Part shown: piece by piece, positions 59,626 through 64,000 of the stretch
Layout: each line of letters begins with the position of its first letter
Numbering within the stretch: the stretch's first letter is position 1
NCBI RefSeq assembly: GCF_021538895.1
Contig: NZ_JADDRL010000001.1
Location: forward strand, 164,300-228,299
Source of the DNA: Streptomyces olivochromogenes
GTDB taxonomy: Bacteria; Actinomycetota; Actinomycetes; Streptomycetales; Streptomycetaceae
Reading direction: 5' to 3'
DNA length: 64,000 nucleotides
Notes under the pieces: generated by a model
Told to the model about the DNA's origin: nothing
The model's database searches: none
The model's input: the letters and a program-made list of their open reading frames with translations, nothing else
Made by a program: the position numbers and the translations under genes

Positions 59626-60831
59626 TCACAGCTGGAGCTGGACCGGCAGATGGCGGGGGCCGCGGAGCATGGCGTTCTGCCGGTAGGGCGGCGGATCCTG
59701 GACCAGGCGGGCCGTGCTCAGGTGGGGCAGCAGCGCACCGAGCGCGGTCTCCGCTTCGAGGCGGGCGAGCGGGGCGCCGAAGCACAGGTGGATACCGCTG
59801 CAGAAGCCGAGGTGCTCGTTGTCCGGACGGGTGGGGTCGAACCGGTCGGGCTCGTCGAACCGCCGGGGGTCACGGTTGGCCGACGCCAGCGCCAGGATGA
59901 CCGACGTACCGGCGGGGATCGTGGTACCGGCGACGTCGATGTCGGCGAGGGGGACCCTCTCGCGCATGTGGACCGGGGGTTCGTAGCGCAGCAGTTCCTC
60001 CACGGCGTGCGGCAACAACTCGGGTTCGCGCCGTAGTTGCTCCACGTGCTCGGGTTGGCGCAGCAGGGTGAGCACGCCGTTGGTGATCAGGTTGACCGTG
60101 GTCTCGTGTCCCGCGATGAACAACAGCACGGCCGTCTCCGCGAGTTCCTCGCGGGTGAGGCGCAGGGCCGGATCGGGCTCGTTGACGAAGGCGGAGAGCA
60201 GGTCGTCGGTCGGGTGGTCGCGGCGCCGCTCGGCGAGGTCCAGCAGGTACCCGCCCATCTCGATCCGTGCCTGGTCGCCCGCCCGGTGCCGCTCGGTGGG
60301 GTCCTCGTCCGTCCGCACGTCGGCGGAGGTGACCAGGGTGTCGGACCAGGCCCTGAGGAGCGGTTCGTCCTCGCGGGGTACGCCGAGCAGGCGGCAGATC
60401 ACCGTGACGGGCAGCGGGTAGGCGAAGTCGTCGACGATGTCGATCTGTTGCCCCGCCGGAAGGGCCTCCATCAGCTCCTTGACGATCTCGGCGATCTCGC
60501 CCCGCATGCCGTCGATCCGGCCCGGGCTGTGCGGCGGGCCGAACGGCCGCATGGCCAGGGTGCGCAGCCGGTGGTGCTCGGGGTCGTCGAGCCGCAGGAA
60601 CGGCGGCTTGGCGGTCACCTCGGACGGAGTGGGAGCGGTGCGCGAACGCGGATCGGCACTCATCCGAGGGTCGTGGAGCAGAGCGGCGATCTCGTGGTAC
60701 GTGCCGATCAGGTACGTGCCGTCGGCCTGGCGCACCACGGGACCGGCCTCGCGGAGCTCCGCGTACAGCGGGTAGGGGTCGGGGCGGTTGGCATAGTCGG
60801 TGATCCGGGCCAGCAAGGTGTCGGAGGCCAT
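59626..60831 (-). CDS. cytochrome P450 monooxygenase
   Basis: The 401-residue bacterial P450 has the I-helix oxygen motif IAGHETTVNLI (about 237-247), EELLRYE (ExxR, about 279-285), DPRRFDEPDRFDPTR and the heme loop GFCSGIHLCFGAPLARLE with Cys350 as ligand. It is soluble and class I, so it needs ferredoxin and reductase; both are encoded just upstream in the same operon. Substrate cannot be read from sequence. It starts 31 bp after the reductase gene. Confidence 0.94.
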   Translation of the reverse strand: MASDTLLARITDYANRPDPYPLYAELREAGPVVRQADGTYLIGTYHEIAALLHDPRMSADPRSRTAPTPSEVTAKPPFLRLDDPEHHRLRTLAMRPFGPPHSPGRIDGMRGEIAEIVKELMEALPAGQQIDIVDDFAYPLPVTVICRLLGVPREDEPLLRAWSDTLVTSADVRTDEDPTERHRAGDQARIEMGGYLLDLAERRRDHPTDDLLSAFVNEPDPALRLTREELAETAVLLFIAGHETTVNLITNGVLTLLRQPEHVEQLRREPELLPHAVEELLRYEPPVHMRERVPLADIDVAGTTIPAGTSVILALASANRDPRRFDEPDRFDPTRPDNEHLGFCSGIHLCFGAPLARLEAETALGALLPHLSTARLVQDPPPYRQNAMLRGPRHLPVQLQL

Positions 60832-60862
60832 GGCGGCTCCTCGTGGTCGGGCGGGACGAGGG

Positions 60863-62236
60863 TCAGCCGACGGGCTTGACCACCGTCAGTCGGCGATCGG
60901 GCAGGTATCCGGTGAGGGCCACGGTGGGGCCGTGGGACAGGACCTTCGGATCCGGCACGTCGGACGGAATCGCGACGTCGGCCGCGATCGCGCGGTCCGC
61001 CGCGCCGGGCGGGGGCGGGAACGGAGCCGCGGTCTCGATCAGGTGCTGGTAGTAGTCGATCGCCTTGGCCATGTCGACGGTGACCGCCGCGGTGACCCGG
61101 CCCTGGTAGCCGTAGACCACCGCCAGCCGGCGCGCCTCCAAGGAGCCCTGGGCGATCACCACGTGGTCGGAGAAGGTGGGCACGCCGACCGACTTGATGT
61201 TGAGCCCGAACTGGGTCGACCAGAACGTCGGTACGGCGAGGTGCGGGCGCCGCAGGGGCCCGGGGCTGACCATGTTGTGGGCCGCGACCTCGGCCTGCGC
61301 GACCGCGTTGCCCCAGTGCTCCAGGGAGAGCATCTGGTACCCGAACAGCGGGTGCGGGAACCGGGAGACGTCCCCCGCCACGAAGACGTCGTCGGTGACG
61401 ATCCCGTACATGTTGAAGGCCCGGCATCCGGCGTCGCAGGCGATGCCGCGCGGGCCCGCCGCGAGTCCGGACTCCGCCAGCCACTCCACGTTGCGGACCG
61501 CCCCGAGCGCCACGACGCACACGTCCGCGTCGACGCGGCTGCCGTCGGACAGGTCCGCACCGGTGAACCGGCCGTTCCCGTCCCCGTGCAGGGCGGTGAC
61601 CGTCACTCCGCAGCGCAGATCCACGCCGTGGTTGCGGTGCATGCCGACCGCGAGCTTCGACAGCGTCCCGCCGAGCGCGCCCACCAGCGGAGCGGGCCCG
61701 CGTTCGGCGACCGTGACGTCCAGTCCTCGTTCCCGGCAGGCCGAGGCGATCTCCGAGCCGGTGAAGCCCGCGCCGATCACCAGCACCCGCGTCGGGCCGG
61801 CGGCCAGCCGCTCGGCCAGCCCACCGGCGTCGTCACTGGTACGCAGGGTGAACACCCCGTCCAGCGCGGCTTCCTCGGGGTTGGGCCAGGGCCGGGCCCG
61901 GGTTCCGGTGGTGATCAGCAGCCGGTCGTACGGCAGTGACTCGCCGTCCGCCAGCAGCACCCGCTTGTCGAGGGGGTCCAGGCCGGTGGCGGCCACGCCG
62001 AGCCGCCAGTCGGCGACCGGGTCCCGGCGCATCGGCAGCGCCGTGGAGTCCGCCGCCGCCTTGCCGAGCAGTACCTGCTTGGACAGCGGTGGCCGGTCGT
62101 AGGGCGGATGGGGCTCGTCCCCCACCACGGTCAGTGAGCCGGTGAAGCCCTCCTCGCGCAGCGTCTCCGCGGCCCGGAGCCCGGCCAGCGACGCGCCGAC
62201 GATGACGATGCGGCCGTCCCTCGGATCACCGGGCAC
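60863..62236 (-). CDS. FAD-dependent ferredoxin reductase
   Basis: The 457-residue flavoprotein has the FAD fold IVIVGASLAGLRAAETL (about 10-26) and PYDRPPLSKQ. The NAD(P)H fold is VLVIGAGFTGSEIASACRER (about 151-170), followed by VFVAGDVSRFPHPL (second FAD motif) and a C-terminal reductase domain (FWSTQFGLNIKSVG). This is the rubredoxin/putidaredoxin-reductase type that passes electrons from NAD(P)H to ferredoxin. It overlaps the ferredoxin gene by 11 bp and precedes the P450 gene, completing an electron chain. Confidence 0.93.
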   Translation of the reverse strand: MPGDPRDGRIVIVGASLAGLRAAETLREEGFTGSLTVVGDEPHPPYDRPPLSKQVLLGKAAADSTALPMRRDPVADWRLGVAATGLDPLDKRVLLADGESLPYDRLLITTGTRARPWPNPEEAALDGVFTLRTSDDAGGLAERLAAGPTRVLVIGAGFTGSEIASACRERGLDVTVAERGPAPLVGALGGTLSKLAVGMHRNHGVDLRCGVTVTALHGDGNGRFTGADLSDGSRVDADVCVVALGAVRNVEWLAESGLAAGPRGIACDAGCRAFNMYGIVTDDVFVAGDVSRFPHPLFGYQMLSLEHWGNAVAQAEVAAHNMVSPGPLRRPHLAVPTFWSTQFGLNIKSVGVPTFSDHVVIAQGSLEARRLAVVYGYQGRVTAAVTVDMAKAIDYYQHLIETAAPFPPPPGAADRAIAADVAIPSDVPDPKVLSHGPTVALTGYLPDRRLTVVKPVG

Positions 62237-62435
62237 CCTCGGTCACCGCCTCTCCTACGAGGATGGCCCGGACCGGGCAGGCCGCGGCGGCCTGTCGCAC
62301 GCGCTCGTCCTGGTCGGCCGGGACGGTGGGGGCGTACAGCAGCCCCTCCTCACCGTGCAGCTCGAACACCTCCGGCGCGTGGAAGACGCACTGGGCGTAG
62401 CCCTGGCAGCGCGTGAGGTCCACAACGATCTGCAT
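62226..62435 (-). CDS. [3Fe-4S] ferredoxin
   Basis: The 69-residue protein begins MQIVVDLTRCQGYAQC and has AAAACPVRAI, giving Cys10, Cys16 and Cys53 (C-x5-C...CP), the three-cysteine pattern of small P450-reducing ferredoxins. ATG 62435 has AGGGAG at 10 bases. It is the first gene of the ferredoxin-reductase-P450 operon and is divergent from the AraC regulator. Confidence 0.93.
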   Translation of the reverse strand: MQIVVDLTRCQGYAQCVFHAPEVFELHGEEGLLYAPTVPADQDERVRQAAAACPVRAILVGEAVTEGAR

Positions 62436-62624
62436 GGACGGCCACTCCCTGAGTCGTAGCAGTATCCCCTTTTGCCCCCCTTCATCCTTTTCTACGCCCG
62501 TATCGCGACGAGTGCGCGCTGTAACCGCGCCGCGGGCACTCCCATGGAGCACCTTCCCTTCGGGTGGTCCACACGGTATAGTTCAAGTTTCAATGAATGG
62601 GTGGTGGCGAGAGGAGGCCGCACC

Positions 62625-63494
62625 ATGGCGGAGCTTCGGCTGGCCGACACGGTCGGCATCCTGCGTCGGCCCGGCCTGCGGCCACGGCACACGAGCGCCG
62701 GACTGGGCTGGGACCGGCTGTACCTGTCCGCTCAGCAGGAGCGGCCCTACCGCGCCGAATTCGATCCGGCCCCCACGCACCTGCTCATCCTGCACCTCAA
62801 CGGTCCGGTCACCGTCCGTCGCGGGACACGGCCGGGCGTCCAGTCACGGACGGTCCCCGCCGGTGGACTCTTCCTGCAGCCCGCCGGACGGACGCTGGCC
62901 GTCGAGCTCACGGGCAACCTGGACACGATCCACGCCTACCTCGCGGACGAGGCCCTGCACGAGGCCAACGAAGGCCGGCCCGTTGAGCTGTCCGAGGAGC
63001 TCGGGGCCACGGACCCGCTCGCCGAACAGCTGATGCTGGCGCTGGACACCGCGCTGCGGCGCTGGGAACCGTCGGCCCGTACCTACATCGACCACCTGAC
63101 CGGAGCGCTGGCCGCGCAGCTGGTGCACCGGCATGCCGCCGGCGTCGCCGCGCCGCGGGCCGGTCACTCCGGGCTGTCCACCCGGCAGCTCGACGCCGTG
63201 CGCGAGCTCATGGAGCAGCGGCTGGACGAGCCTCTGCCGATCGCGGAGCTCGCCACCGTGGCCGCGCTGAGCCCCAGCCAGTTCACCCGGCGGTTCCGCG
63301 CGAGCACCGGGCAGTCGCCGCACCAGTTCCTGCTCAAGCTGCGCCTCGATCATGCCTGCCGCCTGCTGCGGACGGGATCCGACGCGATCGGCCAGGTCGC
63401 CGTCGAGTGCGGGTTCTCCCATCAGGAGCACCTGACCCGCGTGATGCGCGCCAAGCTGGGCACCACTCCGGCGGCTCTGCGCCGGGCTGGCTGA
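62625..63494 (+). CDS. AraC-family transcriptional regulator
   Basis: The 289-residue protein has an N-terminal sensing domain (about 20-150; LILHLNGPVTVRRGTRPG) and a C-terminal AraC DNA-binding domain (about 185-285): LPIAELATVAALSPSQFTRR and IGQVAVECGFSHQEHLTRVM. GAGGAGG precedes ATG 62625. TATAGT at about 62576-62581 and a TTCAA-GT-TTCAA repeat lie upstream. It is divergent from the ferredoxin-reductase-P450 operon and very probably regulates it in response to the P450 substrate. Confidence 0.92.
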   Translation: MAELRLADTVGILRRPGLRPRHTSAGLGWDRLYLSAQQERPYRAEFDPAPTHLLILHLNGPVTVRRGTRPGVQSRTVPAGGLFLQPAGRTLAVELTGNLDTIHAYLADEALHEANEGRPVELSEELGATDPLAEQLMLALDTALRRWEPSARTYIDHLTGALAAQLVHRHAAGVAAPRAGHSGLSTRQLDAVRELMEQRLDEPLPIAELATVAALSPSQFTRRFRASTGQSPHQFLLKLRLDHACRLLRTGSDAIGQVAVECGFSHQEHLTRVMRAKLGTTPAALRRAG

Positions 63495-63540
63495 GAGCCG
63501 TCGGGCGGGCACGGGACTGCGAGCGCAGGACGGGGGCTGT

Positions 63541-64000
63541 ACGACGGACGCCTGCCGAGAACCGGGCACAGGGCGCCTGCGCGGACCCATAGGCCGGACG
63601 CCTGCCCGGCCTCGCACGCCGTGCGCCAACCCGGCCCCTTACGCGGCGCACATGCCCGACCCGGCATGCCGCGCGCTCGCCGGACGGGGCCTGCACGACG
63701 GACGTCTGCCGAAACCGGGGCGCAAGGCGCCTACGCGGACCCATAGGCCGGACCCTCGCCCGGCCCCGCACGCCGCAGGCCCGCCGGACGGGGCCCGTAC
63801 GACGGATACCCGCCGAAACCGCGGCGCATGACGCCCGTGCGGACTCATAGGCCGGACGCCTGCCCGGCCCCTTAGGCCGCGCAGATGCCCCTGCCCCCGC
63901 ACGCCGCAGGCCCGCCGGACGGGGCCCGTACGACGGACGCCTGCCGAAACCGGGGCGCATTACGCCTGCACGGACCCATAGGCCGAACGCCCGCCCGGCC
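63541..64000. repeat. degenerate tandem repeats of about 104-154 bp
   Basis: Units begin ACGACGGA at 63541, 63695, 63799 and 63930 and share CTGCCGAAACCGGGGCGCA, GCGGACCCATAGGCCGGAC and CCGCCGGACGGGGCC. The last is cut by the window end. The units contain self-complementary GGCCGGnCG...GCCCGGCC segments. Frames across them are Arg/Ala/Pro/Gly-rich without family features, so I read the block as non-coding. Confidence 0.75.

Noticed and set aside
63334..63960. Minus-strand frame through the terminal repeats, possible repeat protein
   Set aside because: Almost only Arg, Ala, Gly and Pro, no initiation signal, and it begins inside the repeat units, so non-coding repeats are more likely.
63541..64000. 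CRISPR array
   Set aside because: Units are over 100 bp, irregular and degenerate, with no short conserved repeat separating unique spacers, and no cas genes are present.

Overview
The window is very GC-rich actinobacterial DNA, almost certainly from a Streptomyces chromosome. The signs are strong third-position GC codon bias, frequent GTG/TTG starts, purine-rich ribosome binding sites, many TetR, MarR, AraC and ECF regulators, SpoIIE-type phosphatases, a HelD/HelR-type ATPase and several secreted hydrolases. Nothing looks like a phage, plasmid, rRNA or tRNA. Eight loci are broken, truncated or deleted (P450 tail, LysR, MFS, B3/B4 fragment, two SpoIIE relics, an isochorismatase with an internal stop, a maleylpyruvate-isomerase-like fragment). 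This fits a fast-evolving chromosome arm rather than the conserved core.

Layout. 1-7 kb: remnants, an SRPBCC protein, malic enzyme, a decayed LysR gene, a hemerythrin protein, small membrane and lipoproteins. 7-13 kb: two TetR-controlled units. One is TetR/SDR around a large palindrome. The other is a frameshifted MFS gene divergent from a TetR-MBL-SnoaL-alcohol dehydrogenase operon. 13-18 kb: GNAT and XRE-cupin genes with overlapping start codons, an MFS exporter whose frame runs on into an antisense phosphatase relic, and a second phosphatase relic. 18-25 kb: HelR-like ATPase, phosphoesterase, polyprenyl synthase, MBL hydrolase, AraC, small proteins. 25-31 kb: ECF41 sigma factor with its carboxymuconolactone-decarboxylase partner, a sigma-membrane-CAP fusion protein, MarR/isochorismatase, a methyltransferase. 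31-43 kb: beta-propeller protein, a PAS-PAS-GAF-SpoIIE-ATPase protein and a membrane SpoIIE phosphatase, an acetate-type symporter with its DUF485 partner, an MDR oxidoreductase.

The most interesting region is 43.7-52.5 kb. SbnA- and SbnB-type enzymes, which together make L-2,3-diaminopropionate, flank a SyrP/TauD-type oxygenase, an NRPS with a half condensation domain followed by adenylation and carrier domains, and a separate carrier-membrane-beta-helix protein that looks like the C-terminal half of the poly-epsilon-lysine synthetase (Pls) family. My manual reading of the adenylation code resembles diamino-acid codes. Together they suggest a split Pls-type assembly line making a diaminopropionate-based, possibly hydroxylated, short polymer or peptide.

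52-64 kb: propionyl/acetyl-CoA synthetase, a TetR/DUF4345 pair with two operator copies, a secreted GH27 alpha-galactosidase, a secreted PLC-like lectin protein, a complete ferredoxin-reductase-P450 operon with a divergent AraC regulator, and a run of degenerate tandem repeats reaching the window edge.
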